Part shown: positions 24,666 to 36,986 of the stretch, in pieces
Numbering within the stretch: position 1 is the first letter of the stretch
Layout of the letters: each line of letters begins with the position of its first letter
Source: Aristolochia californica
Lineage: Eukaryota > Streptophyta > Magnoliopsida > Piperales > Aristolochiaceae
Length of the DNA: 64,000 nt
Reading direction: 5' to 3'
Assembly (NCBI GenBank): GCA_029961685.1
Contig: JARWKL010000014.1
Coordinates: 18,734,452-18,798,451, forward strand
The notes under the pieces: model-generated
Told to the model about the DNA's origin: nothing
Seen by the model: the letters and a program-made list of their open reading frames with translations, nothing else
Databases searched by the model: none
Made by a program: the position numbers and the translations under genes

Positions 24666-26425
24666 TTGGATGTTTAATAACCCACTTTTTGACAATCCTT
24701 AAAAATCACAGATACTTTTTGGAATTATCTCACTCATCTTTTGTGCGTTTCCATTTTCGATGTTCAAATTTTTTTTCAGATCCAAAACTCACTCTCCTAT
24801 TTTTCTCGTAAACAAAAAATATATGACGCATAACAAAATGAAAATTTTATGCAAAAAGATTTGAAATCGATAATAAGCACTAAAAATGAACTCCAAGGTT
24901 TTGTTATCCATGTTTGGGAAATTCCACTAGTACAACCCCTAATAATAATCTTGGTGGAATTTTATAGGAAAGGGGCTTCTAACTGATCCAAACATGTTTT
25001 AAATATGGTGGACATGCATGCCAGAAATGTTTTTAGGAAGCAAGTGACCTAATGATCCAAAAATTTCAAGGAGTAGAAAAAATCAAATTCTCAAGTTGTT
25101 GGATGTTTAACAACCCACTTTTTGGCTATCCTTAAAACTCACAGATACTTTTTGGAATTATCACTCTCAGCTTTTTGTGCATTTCCATTTTGGAAGTTCA
25201 ATTTTTTTTTGAGATTCAAAACCCACTCTCCCATTTTTCTCGTAAACAAAAACGATATCAGGAATAACAAAATAAAAATTTTATGCAAATAAATTTGAAA
25301 ACTATAATAAATGTAAGTGAACGCACTAAAAATGAACACCAAGGTTTTGTTATCCCTGTTTGGGAAATTCCACTAGCTCAACCCCTAATAATAAGCTTGG
25401 TGGAATTTTATGGGAAAAGGGTCTTCTAACTGATCCTAACATGCTTTAAAGGTGGTGGACACGCATGCCAGAAACGTGTTGAGGATGCAAGTGACCTAAT
25501 GATCCAAAAATTTCAAGGAGTGGAAAAAATCAAATTCTCAAGTTGTTGGATGTTTAACAACCCACTTTTTGACTATCCTTAAAAATCACAGATACTTTTT
25601 GGAATTATCTCTCTCAGCTTTTGTGCATTTCCATTTTGGAAGTTCAAATTTTTTTTCAGATCCAAAACTCACTCTCCCATTTTTCTCGTAAACAAAAACG
25701 ATATGAGGAATAACAAAATAAAAATTTTATGCAAATAAATTTGAAAACTATAATAAATGTAAGTGAACGCACTAAAAATGAACACCAAGGTTTTGTTATC
25801 CTTGTTTGGGAAATTCCACTAGCAATAAGCTTGGTGGAATTTTATGGGAAAAAGGGTCTTCTAACTGATCCTAACATGCTTTAAAGGTGGTGGACATGCA
25901 TGCCAGAAACGTGTTGAGGATGCAAGTAACCTAATGATCCAAAAATTTCAAGGAGTAGAAAAACTCAAATTCTCAAGTGGTTGGATGTTTAACAACCCAC
26001 TTTTTGACTATCCTTAGAAATCACAGATACTTTTTGGAATTATCTATGTCAGCTTTTGTACATTTCCATTTTGGACGTTCAAAATTTTGTTCAGATCCAA
26101 AACTCACTCTCCCATTTTTCTCGTAAACAAAAAGGATATGAGGCGTAACAAAATAAAAATTTTATGCAAATAAATTTGAAAACTATAATAAATGTAAGTG
26201 AACGCACTAAAAATGAACACCACGGTTTTGTTATCCATGTTTGGGAAATTCCACTAGTACAACCCCTAATAATAAGCTTGGTGGAATTTTATAGGAAAGG
26301 GACTTATAACTGATCCTAACATGCTTGAAACCTGGTTGACATGCTTGCCAGAAACATGTTGAGGATGCAAGTGACCTAATGATCCAAAAATTTCTAGGAG
26401 TAGAAAAATTCAAATTCTCAAGTGG
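24666..26425 (+). repeat. HOR unit 15, tetramer A-B-C-D
   Basis: Shares gtttaataaccc and cttaaaactcacag with unit 14, so the two are sister copies. A has private aaatatggtgg and atgtttttagg. B has gatatcagg. D has private tatctatgtcag and gacttataactg, and aaacctgg. Confidence 0.95.
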
Positions 26426-28185
26426 TTGGATGTTTAACAACCCACTTTTTGACAATCCTTAAAAATCACAGATACTTTTTGGAATTATCTCACTCATCTT
26501 TTGTGCATTTCCATTTTCGATGTTCAAATTTTTTTTCAGATCCAAAACTCACTCTCCTATTTTTCTCGTAAACAAAAAATATATGACGCATAACAAAATG
26601 AAAATTTTATGCAAAAAGATTTGAAATCGATAATAAGCACTAAAAATGAACTCCAAGGTTTTGTTATCCATGTTTGGGAAATTCCACTAGTACAACCCCT
26701 AATAATAAGCTTGGTGGAATTTTATAGGAAAGGGGCTTCTAATTGATCCAAACATGTTTTAAATGTGGTGGACATGCATGCCAGAAATGTGTTTAGGAAG
26801 CAAGTGACCTAATGATCCAAAAATTTCAAGGAGTAGAAAAAATCAAATTCTCAACTTGTTGGATGTTTAACAACCCACTTTTTGGCTATCCTTAAAAATC
26901 ACAGATACTTTTTGGAATTATCACTCTCAGCTTTTTGTGCATTTCCATTTTGGAAGTTCAATTTTTTTTTGAGATTCAAAACCCACTCTCCCATTTTTCT
27001 CGTAAACAAAAACCATATGAGGAATAACAAAATAAAATTTTTATGCAAATAAATTTGAAAACTATAATAAATGTAAGTGAACGCACTAAAAATGAACACC
27101 AAGGTTTTGTTATCCCTGTTTGGGAAATTCCACTAGCTCAACCCCTAATAATAAGCTTGGTGGAATTTTATGGGAAAAGGGTCTTCTACCTGATCCTAAC
27201 ATGCTTTAAAGGTGGTGGACACGCATGCCAGAAACGTGTTGAGGATGCAAGTGACCTAATGATCCAAAAATTTCAAGGAGTGGAAAAAATCAAATTCTCA
27301 AGTTGTTGGATGTTTAACAACCCACTTTTTGACTATCCTTAAAAATCACAGATACTTTTTGGAATTATCTCTCTCAGCTTTTGTGCATTTCCATTTTGGA
27401 AGTTCAAATTTTTTTTCAGATCCAAAACTCACTCTCCCATTTTTCTCGTAAACAAAAACGATATGAGGAATAACAAAATAAAAATTTTATGCAAATAAAT
27501 TTGAAAACTATAATAAATGTAAGTGAACGCACTAAAAATGAACACCAAGGTTTTGTTATCCTTGTTTGGGAAATTCCACTAGCAATAAGCTTGGTGGAAT
27601 TTTATGGGAAAAAGGGTCTTCTAACTGATCCTAACATGCTTTAAAGGTGGTGGACATGCATGCCAGAAACGTGTTGAGGATGCAAGTAACCTAATGATCC
27701 AAAAATTTCAAGGAGTAGAAAAACTCAAATTCTCAAGTGGTTGGATGTTTAACAACCCACTTTTTGACTATCCTTAGAAATCACAGATACTTTTTGGAAT
27801 TATCTGTGTCAGCTTTTGTACATTTCCATTTTGGACGTTCAAAATTTTGTTCAGATCCAAAACTCACTCTCCCATTTTTCTCGTAAACAAAAAGGATATG
27901 AGGCGTAACAAAATAAAAATTTTATGCAAATAAATTTGAAAACTATAATAAATGTAAGTGAACGCACTAAAAATGAACACCACGGTTTTGTTATCCATGT
28001 TTGGGAAATTCCACTAGTACAACCCCTAATAATAAGCTTGGTGGAATTTTATAGGAAAGGGACTTCTAACTGATCCTAACATGCTTGAAACCTGGTTGAC
28101 ATGCTTGCCAGAAACATGTTGAGGATGCAAGTGACCTAATGATCCAAAAATTTCTAGGAGTAGAAAAATTCAAATTCTCAAGTGG
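26426..28185 (+). repeat. HOR unit 16, tetramer A-B-C-D
   Basis: A unusually has aataataagcttgg near 26703, gaining the HindIII site normally missing from A, and private ctaattgatcc. The A/B junction reads ctcaacttgttgg, shared with units 17, 18, 19 and 23. B has private aaccatatgagg, aatttttatgc and ttctacctgatcc, which opens a 99-codon frame at 27043-27342. Confidence 0.95.
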
Positions 28186-29945
28186 TTGGATGTTTAACAA
28201 CCCACTTTTTGACAATCCTTAAAAATCACAGATACTTTTTGGAATTATCTCACTCATCTTTTGTGCATTTCCATTTTCGATGTTCAAATTTTTTTTCAGA
28301 TCCAAAACTCACTCTCCGATTTTTCTCGTAAACAAAAAATATATGACGCATAACAAAATGAAAATTTTATGCAAAAAGATTTGAAATCGATAATAAGCAC
28401 TAAAAATGAACTCCAAGGTTTTGTTATCCATGTTTGGGAAATTCCACTAGTACAACCCCTAATAATAATCTTGGTGGAATTTTATAGGAATGGGGCTTCT
28501 AACTGATCCAAACATGTTTTAAATGTGGTGGACATGCATGCCAGAAATGTGTTTAGGAAGCAAGTGACCTAATGATCCAAAAATTTCAAGGAGTAGAAAA
28601 AATCAAATTCTCAACTTGTTGGATGTTTAACAACCCACTTTTTGGCTATCCTTAAAAATCACAGATACTTTTTGGAATTATCACTCTCAGCTTTTTGTGC
28701 ATTTCCATTTTGGAAGTTCAATTTTTTTTTGAGATTCAAAACCCACTCTCCCATTTTTCTCGTAAACAAAAACGATATGAGGAATAACAAAATAAAATTT
28801 TTATGCAAATAAATTTGAAAACTATAATAAATGTAAGTGAACGCACTAAAAATGAACACCAAGGTTTTGTTATCCCTGTTTGGGAAATTCCACTAGCTCA
28901 ACCCCTAATAATAAGCTTGGTGGAATTTTATGGGAAAAGGGTCTTCTAACTGATCCTAACATGCTTTAAAGGTGGTGGACACGCATGCCAGAAACGTGTT
29001 GAGGATGCAAGTGACCTAATGATCCAAAAATTTCAAGGAGTGGAAAAAATCAAATTCTCAAGTTGTTGGATGTTTAACAACCCACTTTTTGACTATCCTT
29101 AAAAATCACAGATACTTTTTGGAATTATCTCTCTCAGCTTTTGTGCATTTCCATTTTGGAAGTTCAAATTTTTTTTCAGATCCAAAACTAACTCTCCCAT
29201 TTTTCTCGTAAACAAAAACGATATGAGGAATAACAAAATAAAAATTTTATGCAAATAAATTTGAAAACTATAATAAATGTAAGTGAACGCACTAAAAATG
29301 AACACCAAGGTTTTGTTATCCTTGTTTGGGAAATTCCACTAGCAATAAGCTTGGTGGAATTTTATGGGAAAAAGGGTCTTCTAACTGATCCTAACATGCT
29401 TTAAAGGTGGTGGACATGCATGCCAGAAACGTGTTGAGGATGCAAGTAACCTAATGATCCAAAAATTTCAAGGAGTAGAAAAACTCAAATTCTCAAGTGG
29501 TTGGATGTTTAACAACCCACTTTTTGACTATCCTTAGAAATCACAGATACTTTTTGGAATTATCTGTGTCAGCTTTTGTACATTTCCATTTTGGACGTTC
29601 AAAATTTTGTTCAGATCCAAAACTCACTCTCCCATTTTTCTCGTAAACAAAAAGGATATGAGGCGTAACAAAATAAAAATTTTATGCAAATAAATTTGAA
29701 AACTATAATAAATGTAAGTGAACGCACTAAAAATGAACACCACGGTTTTGTTATCCATGTTTGGGAAATTCCACTAGTACAACCCCTAATAATAAGCTTG
29801 GTGGAATTTTATAGGAAAGGGACTTCTAACTGATCCTAACATGCTTGAAACCTGGTTGACATGCTTGCCAGAAACATGTTGAGGATGCAAGTGACCTAAT
29901 GATCCAAAAATTTCTAGGAGTAGAAAAATTCAAATTCTCAAGTGG
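28186..29945 (+). repeat. HOR unit 17, tetramer A-B-C-D
   Basis: A has ctctccgattttt and aggaatggggc, both repeated 3520 bp later in unit 19 and again in unit 23. B has aatttttatgc and follows ctcaacttgttgg. C has private aactaactctccc near 29187. Confidence 0.95.
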
Positions 29946-31705
29946 TTGGATGTTTAACAACCCACTTTTTGACAATCCTTAAAAATCACAGATACTTTTT
30001 GGAATTATCTCACTCATCTTTTGTGCATTTCCATTTTCGATGTTCAAATTTTTTTTCAGATCCAAAACTCACTCTCCTATTTTTCTCGTAAACAAAAAAT
30101 ATATGACGCATAACAAAATGAAAATTTTATGCAAAAAGATTTGAAATCGATAATAAGCACTAAAAATGAACTCCAAGGTTTTGTTATCCATGTTTGGGAA
30201 ATTCCACTAGTACAACCCCTAATAATAATCTTGGTGGAATTTTATAGGAAAGGGGCTTCTAACTGATCCAAACATGTTTTAAATGTGGTGGACATGCATG
30301 CCAGAAATGTGTTTAGGAAGCAAGTGACCTAATGATCCAAAAATTTCAAGGAGTAGAAAAAATCAAATTCTCAACTTGTTGGATGTTTAACAACCCACTT
30401 TTTGGCTATCCTTAAAAATCACAGATACTTTTTGGAATTATCACTCTCAGCTTTTTGTGCATTTCCATTTTGGAAGTTCAATTTTTTTTTGAGATTCAAA
30501 ACCCACTCTCCCATTTTTCTCGTAAACAAAAACGATATGAGGAATAACAAAATAAAAATTTTATGCAAATAAATTTGAAAACTATAATAAATGTAAGTGA
30601 ACGCACTAAAAATGAACACCAAGGTTTTGTTATCCCTGTTTGGGAAATTCCACTAGCTCAACCCCTAATAATAAGCTTGGTGGAATTTTATGGGAAAAGG
30701 GTCTTCTAACTGATCCTAACATGCTTTACAGGTGGTGGACATGCATGCCAGAAACGTGTTGAGGATGCAAGTGACCTAATGATCCAAAAATTTCAAGGAG
30801 TGGAAAAAATCAAATTCTCAAGTTGTTGGATGTTTAACAACCCACTTTTTGACTATCCTTAAAAATCACAGATACTTTTTGGAATTATCTGTGTCAGCTT
30901 TTGTACATTTCCATTTTGGACGTTCAAAATTTTGTTCAGATCCAAAACTCACTCTCCCATTTTTCTCGTAAACAAAAACGATATGAGGAATAACAAAATA
31001 AAAATTTTATGCAAATAAATTTGAAAACTATAATAAATGTAAGTGAACGCACTAAAAATGAACACCAAGGTTTTGTTATCCTTGTTTGGGAAATTCCACT
31101 AGCAATAAGCTTGGTGGAATTTTATGGGAAAAAGGGTCTTCTAACTGATCCTAACATGCTTTAAAGGTGGTGGACATGCATGCCAGAAACGTGTTGAGGA
31201 TGCAAGTAACCTAATGATCCAAAAATTTCAAGGAGTAGAAAAACTCAAATTCTCAAGTGGTTGGATGTTTAACAACCCACTTTTTGACTATCCTTAGAAA
31301 TCACAGATACTTTTTGGAATTATCTGTGTCAGCTTTTGTACATTTCCATTTTGGACGTTCAAAATTTTGTTCAGATCCAAAACTCACTCTCCCATTTTTC
31401 TCGTAAACAAAAAGGATATGAGGCGTAACAAAATAAAAATTTTATGCAAATAAATTTGAAAACTATAATAAATGTAAGTGAACGCACTAAAAATGAACAC
31501 CACGGTTTTGTTATCCATGTTTGGGAAATTCCACTAGTACAACCCCTAATAATAAGCTTGGTGGAATTTTATAGGAAAGGGACTTCTAACTGATCCTAAC
31601 ATGCTTGAAACCTGGTTGACATGCTTGCCAGAAACATGTTGAGGATGCAAGTGACCTAATGATCCAAAAATTTCTAGGAGTAGAAAAATTCAAATTCTCA
31701 AGTGG
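29946..31705 (+). repeat. HOR unit 18, tetramer with D-like patch in C
   Basis: B has ctttacaggtgg, shared with units 20 and 24. C (30826-31260) contains an internal stretch of type D sequence, described in its own entry. D has aaacctgg. Confidence 0.95.
30887..30978 (+). repeat. Type D patch inside a type C monomer (gene-conversion tract)
   Basis: Inside C of unit 18, the segment reads atctgtgtcagc, ttttgtacatttcc, ggacgttcaaaattt and tgttcagatcc, all D-specific. C-specific sequence flanks it on both sides: ccttaaaaatcac near 30858 upstream, and acgatatgaggaa near 30977 and ctagcaataagc near 31099 downstream. The minimal D tract is about 30891-30938, and the coordinates given are near the outer limits. 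A short interior swap with flanks kept is what non-reciprocal conversion from a D neighbour would leave. I saw no other C with it. Confidence 0.88.
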
Positions 31706-33465
31706 TTGGATGTTTAACAACCCACTTTTTGACAATCCTTAAAAATCACAGATACTTTTTGGAATTATCTCACTCATCTTTTGTGCATTTCCATTTTCGA
31801 TGTTCAAATTTTTTTTCAGATCCAAAACTCACTCTCCGATTTTTCTCGTAAACAAAAAATATATGACGCATAACAAAATGAAAATTTTATGCAAAAAGAT
31901 TTGAAATCGATAATAAGCACTAAAAATGAACTCCAAGGTTTTGTTATCCATGTTTGGGAAATTCCACTAGTACAACCCCTAATAATAATCTTGGTGGAAT
32001 TTTATAGGAATGGGGCTTCTAACTGATCCAAACATGTTTTAAATGTGGTGGACATGCATGCCAGAAATGTGTTTAGGAAGCAAGTGACCTAATGATCCAA
32101 AAATTTCAAGGAGTAGAAAAAATCAAATTCTCAACTTGTTGGATGTTTAACAACCCACTTTTTGGCTATCCTTAAAAATCACAGATACTTTTTGGAATTA
32201 TCACTCTCAGCTTTTTGTGCATTTCCATTTTGGAAGTTCAATTTTTTTTTGAGATTCAAAACCCACTCTCCCATTTTTCTCGTAAACAAAAACGATATGA
32301 GGAATAACAAAATAAAATTTTTATGCAAATAAATTTGAAAACTATAATAAATGTAAGTGAACGCACTAAAAATGAACACCAAGGTTTTGTTATCCCTGTT
32401 TGGGAAATTCCACTAGCTCAACCCCTAATAATAAGCTTGGTGGAATTTTATGGGAAAAGGGTCTTCTAACTGATCCTAACATGCTTTAAAGGTGGTGGAC
32501 ACGCATGCCAGAAACGTGTTGAGGATGCAAGTGACCTAATGATCCAAAAATTTCAAGGAGTGGAAAAAATCAAATTCTCAAGTTGTTGGATGTTTAACAA
32601 CCCACTTTTTGACTATCCTTAAAAATCACAGATACTTTTTGGAATTATCTCTCTCAGCTTTTGTGCATTTCCATTTTGGAAGTTCAAATTTTTTTTCAGA
32701 TCCAAAACTCACTCTCCCATTTTTCTCGTAAACAAAAACGATATGAGGAATAACAAAATAAAAATTTTATGCAAATAAATTTGAAAACTATAATAAATGT
32801 AAGTGAACGCACTAAAAATGAACACCAAGGTTTTGTTATCCTTGTTTGGGAAATTCCACTAGCAATAAGCTTGGTGGAATTTTATGGGAAAAAGGGTCTT
32901 CTAACTGATCCTAACATGCTTTAAAGGTGGTGGACATGCATGCCAGAAACGTGTTGAGGATGCAAGTAACCTAATGATCCAAAAATTTCAAGGAGTAGAA
33001 AAACTCAAATTCTCAAGTGGTTGGATGTTTAACAACCCACTTTTTGACTATCCTTAGAAATCACAGATACTTTTTGGAATTATCAGTGTCAGCTTTTGTA
33101 CATTTCCATTTTGGACGTTCAAAATTTTGTTCAGATCCAAAACTCACTCTCCCATTTTTCTCGTAAACAAAAAGGATATGAGGCGTAACAAAATAAAAAT
33201 TTTATGCAAATAAATTTGAAAACTATAATAAATGTAAGTGAACGCACTAAAAATGAACACCACGGTTTTGTTATCCATGTTTGGGAAATTCCACTAGTAC
33301 AACCCCTAATAATAAGCTTGGTGGAATTTTATAGGAAAGGGACTTCTAACTGATCCTAACATGCTTGAAACCTGGTTGACATGCTTGCCAGAAACATGTT
33401 GAGGATGCAAGTGACCTAATGATCCAAAAATTTCTAGGAGTAGAAAAATTCAAATTCTCAAGTGG
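31706..33465 (+). repeat. HOR unit 19, tetramer, relative of unit 17
   Basis: Shares ctctccgattttt, aggaatggggc, ctcaacttgttgg and aatttttatgc with unit 17 (lag 3520) and unit 23 (lag 6595). D has private tatcagtgtcag near 33083. Confidence 0.95.
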
Positions 33466-35225
33466 TTGGATGTTTAACAACCCACTTTTTGACAATCCTT
33501 AAAAATCACAGATACTTTTTGGAATTATCTCACTCATCTTTTGTGCATTTCCATTTTCGATGTTCAAATTTTTTTTCAGATCCAAAACTCACTCTCCTAT
33601 TTTTCTCGTAAACAAAAAATATATGACGCATAACAAAATGAAAATTTTATGCAAAAAGATTTGAAATCGATAATAAGCACTAAAAGTGAACTCCAAGGTT
33701 TTGTTATCCATGTTTGGGAAATTCCACTAGTACAACCCCTAATAATAATCTTGGTGGAATTTTATAGGAAAGGGGCTTCTAACTGATCCAAACATGTTTT
33801 AAATGTGGTGGACATGCATGCCAGAAATGTGTTTAGGAAGCAAGTGACCTAATGATCCAAAAATTTCAAGGAGTAGAAAAAATCAAATTCTCAAGTTGTT
33901 GGATGTTTAACAACCCACTTTTTGGCTATCCTTAAAAATCACAGATACTTTTTGGAATTATCACTCTCAGCTTTTTGTGCATTTCCATTTTGGAAGTTCA
34001 ATTTTTTTTTGAGATTCAAAACCCACTCTCCCATTTTTCTCGTAAACAAAAACGATATGAGGAATAACAAAATAAAAATTTTATGCAAATAAATTTGAAA
34101 ACTATAATAAATGTAAGTGAACGCACTAAAAATGAACACCAAGGTTTTGTTATCCCTGTTTGGGAAATTCCACTAGCTCAACCCCTAATAATAAGCTTGG
34201 TGGAATTTTATGGGAAAAGGGTCTTCTAACTGATCCTAACATGCTTTACAGGTGGTGGACATGCATGCCAGAAACGTGTTGAGGATGCAAGTGACCTAAT
34301 GATCCAAAAATTTCAAGGAGTGGAAAAAATCAAATTCTCAAGTTGTTGGATGTTTAACAACCCACTTTTTGACTATCCTTAAAAATCACAGATACTTTTT
34401 GGAATTATCTCTCTCAGCTTTTGTGCATTTCCATTTTGGAAGTTCAAATTTTTTTTCAGATCCAAAACTCACTCTCCCATTTTTCTCGTAAACAAAAACG
34501 ATATGAGGAATAACAAAATAAAAATTTTATGCAAATAAATTTGAAAACTATAATAAATGTAAGTGAACGCACTAAAAATGAACACCAAGGTTTTGTTATC
34601 CTTGTTTGGGAAATTCCACTAGCAATAAGCTTGGTGGAATTTTATGGGAAAAAGGGTCTTCTAACTGATCCTAACATGCTTTAAAGGTGGTGGACATGCA
34701 TGCCAGAAACTTGTTGAGGATGCAAGTAACCTAATGATCCAAAAATTTCAAGGAGTAGAAAAACTCAAATTCTCAAGTGGTTGGATGTTTAACAACCCAC
34801 TTTTTGACTATCCTTAGAAATCACAGATACTTTTTGGAATTATCTGTGTCAGCTTTTGTACATTTCCATTTTGGACGTTCAAAATTTTGTTCAGATCCAA
34901 AACTCACTCTCCCATTTTTCTCGTAAACAAAAAGGATATGAGGCGTAACAAAATAAAAATTTTATGCAAATAAATTTGAAAACTATAATAAATGTAAGTG
35001 AACGCACTAAAAATGAACACCACGGTTTTGTTATCCATGTTTGGGAAATTCCACTAGTACAACCCCTAATAATAAGCTTGGTGGAATTTTATAGGAAGGG
35101 GACTTCTAACTGATCCTAACATGCTTGAAACGTGGTTGACATGCTTGCCAGAAACATGCTGAGGATGCAAGTGACCTAATGATCCAAAAATTTCTAGGAG
35201 TAGAAAAATTCAAATTCTCAAGTGG
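33466..35225 (+). repeat. HOR unit 20, tetramer A-B-C-D
   Basis: A has private taaaagtgaactcc. B has ctttacaggtgg. C has gaaacttgttgagg. D has aggaaggggac and catgctgagg. The last four markers recur in unit 24, 6594-6595 bp later. Confidence 0.95.
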
Positions 35226-36986
35226 TTGGATGTTTAACAACCCACTTTTTGACAATCCTTAAAAATCACAGATACTTTTTGGAATTATCTCACTCATCTT
35301 TTGTGCATTTCCATTTTCGATGTTCAAATTTTTTTTCAGATCCAAAACTCACTCTCCTATTTTTCTCGTAAACAAAAAATATATGACGCATAACAAAATG
35401 AAAATTTTATGCAAAAAGATTTGAAATCGATAATAAGCACTAAAAATGAACTCCAAGGTTTTGTTATCCATGTTTGGGAAATTCCACTAGTACAACCCCT
35501 AATAATAATCTTGGTGGAATTTTATAGGAAAGGGGCTTCTAACTGATCCAAACATGTTTTAAATGTGGTGGACATGCATGCCAGAAATGTGTTTAGGAAG
35601 CAAGTGACCTAATGATCCAAAAATTTCAAGGAGTAGAAAAAATCAAATTCTCAAGTTGTTGGATGTTTAACAACCCACTTTTTGGCTATCCTTAAAAATC
35701 ACAGATACTTTTTGGAATTATCACTCTCAGCTTTTTGTGCATTTCCATTTTGGAAGTTCAATTTTTTTTTGAGATTCAAAACCCACTCTCCCATTTTTCT
35801 CGTAAACAAAAACGATATGAGGAATAACAAAATAAAAATTTTATGCAAATAAATTTGAAAACTATAATAAATGTAAGTGAACGCACTAAAAATGAACACC
35901 AAGGTTTTGTTATCCTTGTTTGGGAAATTCCTCTAGCTCAACCCCTAATAATAAGCTTGGTGGAATTTTATGGGAAAAAGGGTCTTCTAACTGATCCTAA
36001 CATGCTTTAAAGGTGGTGGACACGCATGCCAGAAACGTGTTGAGGATGCAAGTGACCTAATGATCCAAAAATTTCAAGGAGTGGAAAAAATCAAATTCTC
36101 AAGTTGTTGGATGTTTAACAACCCACTTTTTGACTATCCTTAAAAATCACAGATACTTTTTGGAATTATCTCTCTCAGCTTTTGTGCATTTCCATTTTGG
36201 AAGTTCAAATTTTTTTTCAGATCCAAAACTCACTCTCCCATTTTTCTCGTAAACAAAAACGATATGAGGAATAACAAAATAAAAATTTTATGCAAATAAA
36301 TTTGAAAACTATAATAAATGTAAGTGAACGCACTAAAAATGAACACCAAGGTTTTGTTATCCTTGTTTGGGAAATTCCACTAGCAATAAGCTTGGTGGAA
36401 TTTTATGGGAAAAAGGGTCTTCTAACTGATCCTAACATGCTTTAAAGGTGGTGGACATGCATGCCAGAAACGTGTTGAGGATGCAAGTAACCTAATGATC
36501 CAAAAATTTCAAGGAGTAGAAAAACTCAAATTCTCAAGTGGTTGGATGTTTAACAACCCACTTTTTGACTATCCTTAGAAATCACAGATACTTTTTGGAA
36601 TTATCTGTGTCAGCTTTTGCACATTTCCATTTTGGAGGTTCAAAATTTTGTTCAGATCCAAAACTCACTCTCCCATTTTTCTCGTAAACAAAAAGGATAT
36701 GAGGCGTAACAAAATAAAAATTTTATGCAAATAAATTTGAAAACTATAATAAATGTAAGTGAACGCACTAAAAATGAACACCACGGTTTTGTTATCCATG
36801 TTTGGGAAATTCCACTAGTACAACCCCTAATAATAAGCTTGGTGGAATTTTATAGGAAAGGGACTTCTAACTGATCCTAACATACTTGAAACGTGGTTGA
36901 CATGCTTGCCAGAAACATGTTGAGGATGCAAGTGACCTAATGATCCAAAAATTTCTAGGAGTAGAAAAATTCAAATTCTCAAGTGG
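35226..36986 (+). repeat. HOR unit 21, tetramer (1761 bp)
   Basis: B has attcctctagctc and five A's in gggaaaaaggg, which gives the extra base. D has cttttgcacatttcc, private ttggaggttc and acatacttgaaac. Most of these recur in units 25 and 28. Confidence 0.95.

Noticed and set aside
26231..26455. Minus-strand 74-codon frame in D of unit 15, and a 73-codon frame at 39291-39512
   Set aside because: Both result from private point changes (gacttataactg near 26302; ggaatttaatggg near 39473) that alter a stop or frame in a single copy.
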